Below are positions 54,227 through 63,226 of a stretch of DNA of 64,000 nt, piece by piece. The translations under genes and the position numbers were made by a program. How positions within the stretch are numbered: position 1 is the stretch's first letter; each line of letters starts with the position of its first letter. The notes beneath the pieces are model-generated. The model did not search any database and was not told the DNA's origin. It worked only from the letters and a program-made list of their open reading frames with translations. Source of the stretch: Rhodalgimonas zhirmunskyi (GTDB lineage: Bacteria > Pseudomonadota > Alphaproteobacteria > Rhodobacterales > Rhodobacteraceae); NCBI GenBank assembly GCA_030848925.1, contig JANFFA010000001.1, positions 1,426,001 to 1,490,000 on the forward strand, read 5' to 3'.

Positions 54227-55289
54227 GCCCCTCGCCCCCGGATCGGTGATCGGTATTCTTGGCGGTGGCCAGTTGGGCCGCATGCTTTCGGTTGCGGCGG
54301 CGCGGCTGGGGTTCAAGACCGCGATTTTCGAGCCGGGCGGCGATTGCCCGGCAAGCCATGTAGCGAATTTCCACTTGCAGGCCGGGTATGACGACACGGC
54401 GGCGCTGACGCGCTTTGCCGAAAGTGTCGATGTCATCACCTATGAATTCGAAAACATTCCGACCTCGGCGCTTGACGTGCTGGAAAAGCTGCGCCCGATT
54501 CATCCGGGCCGCGAAGCATTGCGCGTGAGCCAAGACCGGATCATCGAAAAGGATTTCCTGACCGGGCTTGGCCTGACCACCGCGCCCTACCGGGCGGTGA
54601 ATTCCGAAGACGACCTGCGCGCGGCGCTGGACGAGATCGGTGCGCCGGCGATCCTCAAGACCTGTCGTTTCGGCTATGACGGCAAGGGGCAGGCACGGCT
54701 GTCGTCGGCAGAGGATGCGACGCAGGCCTGGGCCGATATGCAGGGCGCGCCCTCGGTGCTGGAAGGGTTCGTCGAGTTCTCGCACGAGGTGTCGGTCATT
54801 GCGGCGCGCGGCGCGAACGGCGAGGTCGCCTGTTTCGATCCGGGTGAAAACGTGCACCGCGAAGGCATTTTGCGCACCACCACCGTGCCGGCGCGGCTTT
54901 CGGCCAGCCAACGCACCGATGCGGTGCTGCTTGCCGGTAGGATCCTCAATGCGCTGGATTACGTCGGCGTCATAGGGGTGGAGCTTTTCGTCACACCACA
55001 GGGCCTGATCGTGAACGAGATCGCGCCGCGGGTGCATAACTCGGGCCATTGGACGCAGCAGGGCTGTGCTGTGGACCAGTTTGAGCAGCATATCCGCGCC
55101 GTCGCGGGCTGGCCGTTGGGCGATGGTGGGCGCTATGCCGACGTGGTGATGGAGAACCTGATCGGCGACGACATGGACCGTATTCCGGGCCTTGCGCGCA
55201 ACGCGAATGTTGCGATCCACCTTTACGGCAAGGCCGATGTGAAGCCCGGTCGCAAGATGGGGCATGTGAACCGGGTGATCCTGTCCTGA
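54219..55289 (+). CDS. purK: 5-(carboxyamino)imidazole ribonucleotide synthase
   Basis: 356-residue ATP-grasp enzyme: [37 protein letters not shown] (ATP loop), [30 protein letters not shown]. Start at the ATG at 54219 with GAGGA upstream, inside the end of purE. Carboxylates AIR on nitrogen with ATP and bicarbonate. Confidence 0.94.
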   Translation: MTEPLAPGSVIGILGGGQLGRMLSVAAARLGFKTAIFEPGGDCPASHVANFHLQAGYDDTAALTRFAESVDVITYEFENIPTSALDVLEKLRPIHPGREALRVSQDRIIEKDFLTGLGLTTAPYRAVNSEDDLRAALDEIGAPAILKTCRFGYDGKGQARLSSAEDATQAWADMQGAPSVLEGFVEFSHEVSVIAARGANGEVACFDPGENVHREGILRTTTVPARLSASQRTDAVLLAGRILNALDYVGVIGVELFVTPQGLIVNEIAPRVHNSGHWTQQGCAVDQFEQHIRAVAGWPLGDGGRYADVVMENLIGDDMDRIPGLARNANVAIHLYGKADVKPGRKMGHVNRVILS

Positions 55290-55308
55290 TCCCCTTCCCT
55301 GATTTCCG

Positions 55309-55328
55309 GCCCCGGTTTCGACCGGGGC
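55309..55328 (+). terminator. Putative terminator hairpin after purK
   Basis: GCCCCGGT-TTCG-ACCGGGGC, eight perfect pairs with a stable TTCG tetraloop, 19 bases after the stop. No T tract follows. A second short palindrome (GAAAGACC-G-GGTCTTTC) abuts it at 55329-55345. Confidence 0.55.
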
Positions 55329-55560
55329 GAAAGACCGGGTCTTTCAGCGAAAAAGTTAAGCTGAGCCTTCGATTTCGGTGGCGAGATCGCGGTGCGACTT
55401 TTTCAACAGTTGTCCTTACGTAAAGGTTTTTCGTTGTAACCCTGAGCCAATTGGCCGATAGAGCCACAGTCTCGCGGTTCGAAACCGACAGTTCCCAGCG
55501 GCAGAGGCTAATTCCATCGCCAACCGGGCAAACCGGACCGGCCAGCTGCGTCAGGACACT

Positions 55561-56334
55561 ATGACCAACGACCCCAATTCGCGCGATACAGTCCCCACGG
55601 CCATCGATCCTTTTCCTATCAGGGCGATCAAGCGCAGCGTGCTGGTCGTGCTGGGGCCGTTCTATTTCCTTTATATCGCGTTCGTGCCGTTGCTTTGTGC
55701 AAGGCGCAAGGGGTTTCGCGGCTGGTACTGGCGGCTTGTCAAACGCGCCTGTTCGCGGCTCTTGTGGTTGCTGAGCATCCGCGCCGAAATGTCGGACGCG
55801 GACAAGCGCGCGCTGGCCGAGGATACCGGCAGCATCATCGTGATCAATCACCGCAGTCACCTTGACGGGTTCATCCTGATGGATGTCGTTCCCGATGAGA
55901 AATGGTTCACCTTTGCCGCCAAGAAAGAGCTTTGTGACTCCAAGCTGTTGCACACCGGGTTCACCGGGGCGGGGCTGGTCGAGATTGATCGCAACAGCGG
56001 CAAGGTGGCGATGGGAACGCTGAGCAAGGCCGTGCGCGACATGCCTACGCGCCGCTCTGTGGTGCTGTTTCCGGAAGGCACGCGGACCAAGGGCGAATCC
56101 TTGGGTGAGTTCAAGGCCGGGGCGGTTCTGGTGGCGCGCGAAACCGGGCGCACGATCCGCCCGATCGTTATCCATGCCTCGGATCGGCTACAGCCGCGCG
56201 GCAAGTTCTTTCCCCGAAGCGGGACCATCCGGGTCGAAGCGCTTGCGCCGTTCGTGTGCGATTTGAAGGCCTCGGTTGACGAAGATGTCGCCCGGCTGCG
56301 CGCTGCCATGATGGCCGTATTCGACGACGGTTAA
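55561..56334 (+). CDS. 1-acyl-glycerol-3-phosphate acyltransferase-like protein
   Basis: 257 residues with the acyltransferase motifs NHRSHLDGF (H-x4-D) and FPEGTRTKGE, a hydrophobic segment at 25-48 and VIHASDRLQPRG later. PlsC family; converts lysophosphatidate to phosphatidate in the inner membrane, though other acyl acceptors are possible. A 271-base upstream region without other genes holds its promoter. Confidence 0.87.
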   Translation: MTNDPNSRDTVPTAIDPFPIRAIKRSVLVVLGPFYFLYIAFVPLLCARRKGFRGWYWRLVKRACSRLLWLLSIRAEMSDADKRALAEDTGSIIVINHRSHLDGFILMDVVPDEKWFTFAAKKELCDSKLLHTGFTGAGLVEIDRNSGKVAMGTLSKAVRDMPTRRSVVLFPEGTRTKGESLGEFKAGAVLVARETGRTIRPIVIHASDRLQPRGKFFPRSGTIRVEALAPFVCDLKASVDEDVARLRAAMMAVFDDG

Positions 56335-56390
56335 CGACGACAGCAAGGGCGCAAGATCGGCCCCCGCAACGAAGCAATCCCACCAAAGCA

Positions 56391-56419
56391 AATCGGCCGG
56401 AGCATTGCCCCGGCCGATT
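56391..56419. terminator. Hairpin between convergent plsC-like gene and bztD
   Basis: Arms AATCGGCCGG and CCGGCCGATT, 9-base loop, 20 bases after the bztD stop on the minus strand. Lies between convergent genes and could serve both. Confidence 0.65.
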
Positions 56420-56439
56420 CGTTCAATATGTGATGGCGC

Positions 56440-57231
56440 TCAGTGGCCGAGGATCTGGCTGAGGAACAGCTTGGTGCGTTCGCTCTTGGGGTTGTTGAAG
56501 AACTCTTCCGGCTCGTTCTGTTCCACGATCTGGCCCGCGTCCATGAAGATAACGCGGTTGGCGACCTGACGCGCAAAGCCCATCTCGTGGGTCACGCAGA
56601 GCATGGTCATGCCCTCTTCGGCCAGTTCGATCATGGTGTCGAGCACCTCTTTGATCATCTCGGGGTCAAGCGCCGACGTGGGTTCGTCGAACAGCATGAT
56701 CCGCGGCCGCATGCAGAGCGATCGGGCAATTGCCACACGCTGCTGCTGACCACCCGAAAGCTGACCGGGGTACTTGTCGGCCTGTTCGGGGATCTTCACC
56801 TTTTCGAGGAAATGCATCGCGGTTTCCTCGGCCTCGCGCTTGGGAACCTTGCGGACCCAGATCGGCGCGAGCGTGCAGTTTTCGAGAATGGTGAGATGCG
56901 GGAAGAGGTTGAAGTGCTGGAACACCATCCCGACCTCGGAGCGGATCTTGTCGATGTTCTTGAGATCCGACGAAAGCACGGTGCCATCCACCGTGATCTT
57001 GCCCTGCTGATGCTCTTCCAGCGCGTTGATGCAGCGGATGAGCGTCGATTTGCCCGAGCCCGAAGGCCCCGCAATCACGATCCGCTCGCCGCGATTGACC
57101 GTCAGGTCAATGTCGCGGAGCACGTGAAACGCGCCATACCACTTGTTCATCTTTTCGATCTCGATCGCGACCTCGTCCGAGACCTGCATTTTCGAGCGAT
57201 CGACTTGTCGTTCCATTGCGAGTTCTGACAT
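56440..57231 (-). CDS. bztD: Glutamate/aspartate-type ABC transporter ATPase
   Basis: 263 residues: Walker [11 protein letters not shown]-loop [14 protein letters not shown], signature [14 protein letters not shown], Walker [17 protein letters not shown]-loop [11 protein letters not shown]. Matches the polar amino-acid uptake ATPases (GlnQ/BztD). Last gene of the bzt operon, nine bases after bztC. Confidence 0.93.
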   Translation of the reverse strand: MSELAMERQVDRSKMQVSDEVAIEIEKMNKWYGAFHVLRDIDLTVNRGERIVIAGPSGSGKSTLIRCINALEEHQQGKITVDGTVLSSDLKNIDKIRSEVGMVFQHFNLFPHLTILENCTLAPIWVRKVPKREAEETAMHFLEKVKIPEQADKYPGQLSGGQQQRVAIARSLCMRPRIMLFDEPTSALDPEMIKEVLDTMIELAEEGMTMLCVTHEMGFARQVANRVIFMDAGQIVEQNEPEEFFNNPKSERTKLFLSQILGH

Positions 57232-57240
57232 GACCCCTCC

Positions 57241-59094
57241 TTAACGATGGCCGGTGTGGAGCTTGCGCTCGAGATACATTGAGTAGCGAGACATCGAGAA
57301 GCAGAAGACGAAGAACATCAGCGCGATGAACCCGTAAATCTCCCATACGATGCCGTTCCAGGCCGAATCGGCCCGGATCGCGTTGGAAAGGCCCAGCGGA
57401 TCCAGCAGGCCGATGATCGACACGAGCGTGGTATCCTTGAACAGGCCGATGAAGGTGCTGACGATGCCCGGGATCGAAATCTTGAGCGCCTGCGGCATGA
57501 TGATCAGACGCTGTGCCTGCCAGTAGTTGAGGCCAAGACTGTCGGCCCCCTCGTACTGTCCCTTGGGCAGGGCGGCGAGGCCGCCACGCACCACCTCGGC
57601 CATGTAGGCAGAGGCAAAGAGCGTGGCCATGATGATCACCCGCAGGATGATATCGAAACTCGTACCCGGCGGCAGGAAGATGTTGAGCAGCGTCGAGGCC
57701 ACGAACAGCAGCGTGATAAGCGGCACGCCGCGGATGAACTCGATAAAGCCCACGCAGAGCGCCTTGAGCAGCGGCAGGTGCGATTGCCGCCCCAGCGCGA
57801 GCAGGACACCAATCGGAAGCGAAAGGGCGATGGACACGACACCAATGGTGAGCGAGAGCATCATACCGCCGAATTGGCGGCTATCGACCGGCCGCAGGCC
57901 AATGCGGGCCACGTCGGCGTAGGTATCTATAACCGCCTCTTTGGTGGCGCGCAGCTTGGCTTCGAGCGTGAGCGCCGTCTCCAGCGCAGCCACGTTTTCG
58001 GACGGCACGTCGGCCTCACCGTTCGCGATCCGCTGATTGAGGGCGCTCAGGCCATTTTCAGTGCGCACGTTTGACACGTCTTGGGGCAAATCGGCGCGCG
58101 CCTTGGCGGCCTCTTCCTCAAGTCGGGGCATGTCCTCGACATTGGTCGAGAGTCGTTCGATGCGCTGTCGCAGAGAGTTGAGATCGGAAACCTCGTTCCC
58201 GTAGAGGTTCTTTTCGGCGCGTAGCCCCTTGAGACGCTGGCGAGTCGGTTGAGCGGTGTTGATCAGATTGAGGAAAGCCCCATCGCCCGTTTCCTTGGCT
58301 TCAGATTCGGCTTTCATGATCTCGGCCAGCTCGGCCTGCGTTTCCGCCAATTCGGCGTCGATGCGGGCAAGTTCGGCGGTCCTGTCAGCGATCCGGTCCT
58401 GAACCTGTTCGAGTTTCGCATCGAGGCGTGAAACCCCCAACATATGGTTGATCTGTCCCGAAATGGCGCCAAGGCCCCAGATGAACCAGACGACGACGAA
58501 GGCCAGCGCGGCAATGATGCCGATCAACGTGCCGCTGGCACGCGACAGGTAGCTAAAGATCACGCCTGCTAGCACGAAACCGACAAGAACGAGGATTGGC
58601 GTCCAGATCGGGCCGCCCCAGAGAAGCCAGGGGAAAAGCACCGGATAGATCGCGGTGAAATACAGCAGCTTCGCGGGAACCTTGTCAGAGAACAGGACAG
58701 GTGCGAGCGCGGGCGCCAGAAGCAGGAAGGCAAGGATTGGACGCCAGTAGAGATCGGCCGGGTAGAAGCCGAAGAACAGCTGCACCCAACGATCATGGAT
58801 CACGCCCCAGCAGGCCCCGGCGAAATGACCTTCGCGGCCCATTTCATTCAGGATCCCACGGCATTCGTTCAGCGATTCTGCGTTCCAAGTGGGCGACCAA
58901 GCCCACGGCAGCACCACAGAGACGATCCATGCGATCAGAATCAGGGAAACCACGGTGAGGATGGTGTTGAACCAGCCCGAGAACAGGTTCTCGCGCATCC
59001 AGCCCACGGCGCCGACGGTCGATCCCGGTGGCTCGCGTTCGGGAAGCATGGTGTCGCGGACATAGGCGACGGTTTCGGAATGAATGTCGCTCAT
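57241..59094 (-). CDS. bztC: Glutamate/aspartate-type ABC transporter permease with large coiled-coil insertion
   Basis: 617 residues against about 430 for characterised BztC. The N-terminal 220 residues carry several membrane segments; residues 405-617 are the standard amino-acid permease core (GGMMLSLTIGVVSIALSLPI, EFIRGVPLITLLF, EGADSLGLNYWQAQRLI). Between them about 165 residues (223-388) are a long heptad-rich region (RLDAKLEQVQDRIADRTAEL onward) plus a helical tail. The insert is in frame and well formed. It lies one base after bztB. Confidence 0.9.
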   Translation of the reverse strand: MSDIHSETVAYVRDTMLPEREPPGSTVGAVGWMRENLFSGWFNTILTVVSLILIAWIVSVVLPWAWSPTWNAESLNECRGILNEMGREGHFAGACWGVIHDRWVQLFFGFYPADLYWRPILAFLLLAPALAPVLFSDKVPAKLLYFTAIYPVLFPWLLWGGPIWTPILVLVGFVLAGVIFSYLSRASGTLIGIIAALAFVVVWFIWGLGAISGQINHMLGVSRLDAKLEQVQDRIADRTAELARIDAELAETQAELAEIMKAESEAKETGDGAFLNLINTAQPTRQRLKGLRAEKNLYGNEVSDLNSLRQRIERLSTNVEDMPRLEEEAAKARADLPQDVSNVRTENGLSALNQRIANGEADVPSENVAALETALTLEAKLRATKEAVIDTYADVARIGLRPVDSRQFGGMMLSLTIGVVSIALSLPIGVLLALGRQSHLPLLKALCVGFIEFIRGVPLITLLFVASTLLNIFLPPGTSFDIILRVIIMATLFASAYMAEVVRGGLAALPKGQYEGADSLGLNYWQAQRLIIMPQALKISIPGIVSTFIGLFKDTTLVSIIGLLDPLGLSNAIRADSAWNGIVWEIYGFIALMFFVFCFSMSRYSMYLERKLHTGHR

Positions 59095-59095
59095 A

Positions 59096-60481
59096 TTACC
59101 TCTCCACCAGTTTGACGCGGTTGTTGTACCAGTTCATCACCGACGAAATCAGAAGCGAGATTGTCAGGTAGATCAGCATGGTCAGAAGCACGGTTTCAAG
59201 CTCGCGACCGGTCTGGTTGAGGGTGATCCCCATCAACGTGCCGGTGATATCCATGTAGCCCACCGCAATCGCGAGAGAGCTGTTCTTGGTGAGGTTCAGA
59301 TACTGCGAGATGAGCGGCGGAATAATAACGCGCAGCGCTTGCGGCAGGATCACGAGGTTCATGATCCGCTTGGGACGCAGGCCCAGTGCGGCGGCGGCCT
59401 CGGTCTGGCCCGAAGAAATCGCCATAATGCCAGAGCGGACGATCTCTGCGATAAAGGCAGCGGTATAGAGCGAAAGCGCAAGCCAGAGCGCGATCAGCGA
59501 GTTGCGCAGGTGCGTACCTCCCTGAAAATTGAAGCCTTTCAGAGCAGGGTAACCAAGATGCATGCCAAGGGCATAAGCCGCAATCACGAACGGCAGAACA
59601 ACCACGGCAAGCCGGGCCCACCACGTCGTGGGGCGGTCGCCCGTGGCCTGCTGGATGCGGTCGGCACGTTTCTTGATCCGGTGCGAGGCATAAAGCCCGC
59701 CGCCAAGAACGATCAGTAGGACCATCAGGTCGAGGCTGATCTGGATTTTGCCACAGCCAGTGTCGGGCTGTCCCGCCATCGGCCCTTCGGTGGCATAATA
59801 GCTGGCGCAAGCCGCATTATCGGGGTCGGCCCCAATCGGGAAATCGCCAAGACCGGTGCGCCATGTTTCGGCAGGTGCATTGCCATCTTCATCGGGCAGT
59901 CTTTGGTGGCCGAACAGGATGTCGGGAACGTAAAAGCCCCGATTGGTGAAGGCGACCGAATCAAAGACCTTCATCGTGGCTTCCGGATTTTCGCCCCGGA
60001 AGGCCCTTGGGGCGGGGAAGACCTCAATCATGATCGCCATGGTGAAGACGATCCAGAGAAGCACCGGCACATTGCGGAACATCTCGACATAGACCGTCAT
60101 GATTCGGCCGACGAGCCAGTTATTGGAGAGACGCAGGACACCGACGATCACGCCCACGACCGTGGCGGTGATGCAGCCCATGACCGCGACCAGCAGCGTA
60201 TTCAGCAGGCCGACGAAAGCGGCGCGAAGATGCGTGTCGCGTGAATCATAGTCGATCAGACGCTGGTTGATGTCATAACCCGCAGGGTCCGCGAGGAACG
60301 AGAATGACGGCTCCTTACCCAGATCGGCAAGGTTCTGTGCGGTATTCGAGATCAGCCAACCGATCAGGAGAAGAAAGCCAATCAGCGCGACGATCTGGAT
60401 CGTGATCGATCGATAGCGCGTGTCATACAGCAGCTGCGAAAGTCGAAAAGACTCGCGCGGCGGGTCAGTGATCGTGGTCAT
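59096..60481 (-). CDS. bztB: Glutamate/aspartate-type ABC transporter permease
   Basis: 461 residues. N-terminal membrane helix, MetI-like segment VGLLNTLLVAVMGCITATVVG, the EMFRNVPVLLWIVF signature, a long periplasmic loop (about 170-240) and the coupling motif EAAAALGLRPKRIMNLVILPQAL. Partners BztC to form the channel. Start at ATG 60481, 123 bases after the bztA stop, with two hairpins between. Confidence 0.93.
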   Translation of the reverse strand: MTTITDPPRESFRLSQLLYDTRYRSITIQIVALIGFLLLIGWLISNTAQNLADLGKEPSFSFLADPAGYDINQRLIDYDSRDTHLRAAFVGLLNTLLVAVMGCITATVVGVIVGVLRLSNNWLVGRIMTVYVEMFRNVPVLLWIVFTMAIMIEVFPAPRAFRGENPEATMKVFDSVAFTNRGFYVPDILFGHQRLPDEDGNAPAETWRTGLGDFPIGADPDNAACASYYATEGPMAGQPDTGCGKIQISLDLMVLLIVLGGGLYASHRIKKRADRIQQATGDRPTTWWARLAVVVLPFVIAAYALGMHLGYPALKGFNFQGGTHLRNSLIALWLALSLYTAAFIAEIVRSGIMAISSGQTEAAAALGLRPKRIMNLVILPQALRVIIPPLISQYLNLTKNSSLAIAVGYMDITGTLMGITLNQTGRELETVLLTMLIYLTISLLISSVMNWYNNRVKLVER

Positions 60482-60523
60482 GCTGACATCCCTGTTGTTC
60501 TGTGTCCGGGCTTCATGCAGTTG

Positions 60524-60539
60524 GCGGGGTGTGCCCCGC
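60524..60539 (-). other. Short intercistronic hairpin before bztB
   Basis: GCGGGG-TGTG-CCCCGC, six pairs with a four-base loop, between bztA and bztB, 42 bases before the bztB start. Confidence 0.5.
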
Positions 60540-60567
60540 TCGGAAAGGCCTGGTTATCAGATGTGGC

Positions 60568-60593
60568 GAGGGCGCGGTTTGAACCGCGCCCTC
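60568..60593 (-). other. Intercistronic stem-loop between bztA and bztB
   Basis: GAGGGCGCGGTT, two bases, AACCGCGCCCTC: twelve perfect pairs, eleven bases after the bztA stop. Likely stabilises the bztA mRNA or gives partial termination, so the binding protein is made in excess over the permeases (inference from position). Confidence 0.7.
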
Positions 60594-60604
60594 AATCCAA
60601 GTGC

Positions 60605-61624
60605 TTAGCGGAACGGCGGCGAGTAGATCAGGCCACCGTTGGTCCACTGCGCGTTCAGACCGCGCGACAGGCCAATCGGGGTATCTTCACCGATGTTCTT
60701 GGCGAAGATTTCGCCGTAGTTGCCAGCAGCGGCGATCGCGTTCACCGCCCAGTCAGGCGACAGGCCGAACATCGCGCCGAGGTTGCCCTCGGTGCCGAGC
60801 AGGCGGTTGATTTCCGGATTGTTGCCGGCTTTCGACGCCATGTCTTTGACGTTGGCCGAGGTGATGCCCAGTTCTTCTGCCGCGACCAGCGCGTTCAGAG
60901 TCCAGCGAACGATATCGCCCCATTCATCATCGCCGTGACGCACGAGCGGGCCGAGCGGCTCTTTCGAGATGATTTCCGGCAGGACCACGTGATCGCCCGG
61001 GTTCTCGAAGGTTGCGCGCGTTGCGGCAAGGCCGGATGCGTCAGTGGTGTAAACGTCGCAAGCGCCGGCAAGGTACTGCTGCTGCGCTTCGGCATTGGTT
61101 TCGATCGGAACCGGCTCATACGAGATGTTGTTCGAACGGAAGAAATCCGCAAGGTTGAGCTCGGTCGTGGTGCCGGTCTGGATGCAGACGGTCGCGCCAT
61201 CGAGTTCCTTTGCCGAGCTGACGCCCAGTGCCTTGGGAACCATGAAGCCCTGACCGTCGTAGTAGTTCACGCCAACGAAGGTGAACTTGAGGTCCACATC
61301 GCGCGAGAAGGTCCAGGTGGTGTTACGTGCCAGCACGTCAATCTCGCCCGAGGCAAGTGCGGTGAAACGCGTCTTGCCGGTCGTCGGCACGAATTCAACG
61401 GCCTTGGGGTCGCCAAGAACCGATGCAGCTACAGCGCGGCAGACAGCAACGTCAAAGCCGCCCCATTCGCCATTCGCGTCCGGTGCAGAGAAGCCGGCGA
61501 GGCCGGTCGAAACGCCACAGTTCAGCTTGCCACGTGCCTTCACGTCGTCAAGTGTACCTGCAGCTGCGGCACCAGCAGCAAGACCAGCAACGGTCAGGGC
61601 GCCAAGAAATACGGTTTTTTTCAT
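60605..61624 (-). CDS. bztA: Glutamate/glutamine/aspartate/asparagine-type periplasmic binding protein
   Basis: 339 residues with a signal peptide (MKKTVFLGALTVAGLAAGAAAAG). The mature part fits the polar amino-acid binding family: GKLNCGVSTGLAGFSAPDANGEW, FDVAVCRAVAASVLGDP, LARNTTWTFSRDVDL, TVCIQTGTTTELNLADFF. This combination is typical of BztA/AapJ. Start at ATG 61624 with AGGAAGAGG. First gene of the operon. Confidence 0.94.
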   Translation of the reverse strand: MKKTVFLGALTVAGLAAGAAAAGTLDDVKARGKLNCGVSTGLAGFSAPDANGEWGGFDVAVCRAVAASVLGDPKAVEFVPTTGKTRFTALASGEIDVLARNTTWTFSRDVDLKFTFVGVNYYDGQGFMVPKALGVSSAKELDGATVCIQTGTTTELNLADFFRSNNISYEPVPIETNAEAQQQYLAGACDVYTTDASGLAATRATFENPGDHVVLPEIISKEPLGPLVRHGDDEWGDIVRWTLNALVAAEELGITSANVKDMASKAGNNPEINRLLGTEGNLGAMFGLSPDWAVNAIAAAGNYGEIFAKNIGEDTPIGLSRGLNAQWTNGGLIYSPPFR

Positions 61625-61777
61625 GTTTACCTCTTCCTGAATTTCCACCCCTTAGGCGGGGCGGTTTGTTCGGCCAGAGCGGCCGAAGATGATTTCGCGA
61701 GAGGAGCTCCCCCCTCAACACCGACGAGTTTGGTCGCATTCATTTCAAAACGTCAAGCGATTCATAACCAAAATCAA

Positions 61778-61792
61778 TGGGGTTTCGCCCCA
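61778..61792 (-). terminator. Weak hairpin after the ATP12 gene
   Basis: TGGGG-CGAAA-CCCCA on the minus strand, five pairs with a GAAA-type loop, then TTGATTTTGG. Forty bases after the ATP12 stop. Confidence 0.35.
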
Positions 61793-61832
61793 ATCCGCTT
61801 GCAAATAATGAGAGTGACCAAGCGGAAGGCAC

Positions 61833-62549
61833 CTATCTGTTGGACCGCAAAATTTCTGCCAGCCGCGCCGCATGAAGGAACCCGGCCCGTTTGGCCGCCG
61901 CCATCTCGGCCGCTTCTTCATCGAGGCCCCATTGCTCTTGCTGCCACGTTTCATCGACGGTCGAGCGTGACCAGATCGTCTCGGCCGGTTCAAAGTCGTC
62001 GTGAGCGGCAAGCCCGAGCAGGAAACTGCCTGAAAGGCCTACCAAATCATGAAACGCGGTCAATTCGAAGGCGGTCATGGCGTGGGTGATATCGCGAATG
62101 CGACGCAATGCCGCTTCATCCTGCGGCCGGTGCATGACGCCTATGACAGGTTCAAGCACAATACCATGCGCCTCGCGCGCCCAATCAAGGACAGGATCCC
62201 AAGCCTCGGCCTGCCGCGTTACCAAGGTCTCGGGCGCATCGGCGCGATAGCAGGTCATGTCACTGTCGCCATAGGCCGCCAGCAAATCGGCGACTTCACC
62301 ATGTTGGCGCGCCACCTTGTCGAGTGCGGCATTGGCCGAACGGGTGAAGGGCATCGACAGCGGATCGATCTGTTCGGGCTGTGCGTTCCATTCGGCGGCG
62401 ATTTCTTCTGCCAGCGTCCGCACCGGTACGACCAGCGCGGCCTTGGCCGGTGTCTTGACTGGGCGCCCGTCGAGATGGATTTCGTATCCGTTGTCAGATT
62501 CGATCGGCGCGGCCTCTTTCCAGAAGCGCTTGGCTTTCCATTCACTCAT
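61833..62549 (-). CDS. ATP12-family F1-ATPase assembly chaperone
   Basis: 238 residues matching ATP12: KRFWKEAAPIESDNGYEIHLDGRPVKTPAKAAL at the N-terminus, EEIAAEWNAQPEQIDPLSMPFTRSANAALD, and ASGSFLLGLA-type segments. In mitochondria Atp12 chaperones the F1 alpha subunit; the family is shared with alphaproteobacteria. Start at the ATG at 62549 overlaps the HAD gene stop. Confidence 0.9.
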   Translation of the reverse strand: MSEWKAKRFWKEAAPIESDNGYEIHLDGRPVKTPAKAALVVPVRTLAEEIAAEWNAQPEQIDPLSMPFTRSANAALDKVARQHGEVADLLAAYGDSDMTCYRADAPETLVTRQAEAWDPVLDWAREAHGIVLEPVIGVMHRPQDEAALRRIRDITHAMTAFELTAFHDLVGLSGSFLLGLAAHDDFEPAETIWSRSTVDETWQQEQWGLDEEAAEMAAAKRAGFLHAARLAEILRSNR

Positions 62550-63217
62550 GCCTCGTCCCTCCAAAGGGTTTCAACCATGTGGCCCAGCTCCTCGAAATCC
62601 CCTGCGATGCGATCTGCCTGTGCGAGCGCAGAGGTCGGATGATACCCCCAACTCACCCCAATCGCACGGGTGCGCGCGGCCACGGCCATGTCAATGTCGA
62701 ACGCGGTATCACCGATCATCACGGCCCGGTCCGCATCGACCCCGGCCTCGGTCAGGGCCGCTTCGATCATCGCCGGGTGAGGTTTCGAGGGGTGAAAATC
62801 GGCGGTTTGCCGGGTGACGAAAAAACCCGCCAGATCATGCGCCTCGATCAGCGCGTCCAGCCCGCGTTTCGTTTTGCCCGTGGCCACACCCATCAACAAC
62901 GCTTCATCGCGGGCCAACCGCTCAAGCAGCGCGCGCGCGCCGGGATAAAGCGGCGAGGCGCCATTTGCCTTGCGCTGCGCGAAATAGGCATCGCGATAGG
63001 CCTGCACCAGCCGACCCTGCGCCGCCTCACCCAATTCCGGCGCAAGCCGGGCCATGGCCTGATCAAGCGAAAGACCCACGATCGAAAGGATGGCGGCGCG
63101 GGCGGGCGCGGCGCGCCCTTCGGCGGCAAAGGCCGCCCGCATCGCGCCGACGATCTCGGCCTGACTGTCGGCGAGCGTGCCGTCGACATCAAAGATGGCT
63201 AGGCGGAGGTCAATCAT
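62546..63217 (-). CDS. HAD-family hydrolase, phosphoglycolate phosphatase-like
   Basis: 223 residues with HAD motifs I FDVDGTLADS, II VATGKTKRG, III/IV KPHPAMIEAA and MIGDTAFDIDMAVAA. The helical cap inserted after motif I fits subfamily I phosphatases (Gph-like). Substrate is not certain. Translationally coupled to ATP12 and nine bases after the RluA-family gene. Confidence 0.88.
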   Translation of the reverse strand: MIDLRLAIFDVDGTLADSQAEIVGAMRAAFAAEGRAAPARAAILSIVGLSLDQAMARLAPELGEAAQGRLVQAYRDAYFAQRKANGASPLYPGARALLERLARDEALLMGVATGKTKRGLDALIEAHDLAGFFVTRQTADFHPSKPHPAMIEAALTEAGVDADRAVMIGDTAFDIDMAVAARTRAIGVSWGYHPTSALAQADRIAGDFEELGHMVETLWRDEA

Positions 63218-63226
63218 CCGTCGCCG

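Noticed and set aside
55329-55345. Palindrome GAAAGACC-G-GGTCTTTC as an attenuator with the adjacent hairpin
   Set aside because: A one-base centre cannot form a full stem, and no leader peptide or alternative pairing is clear.
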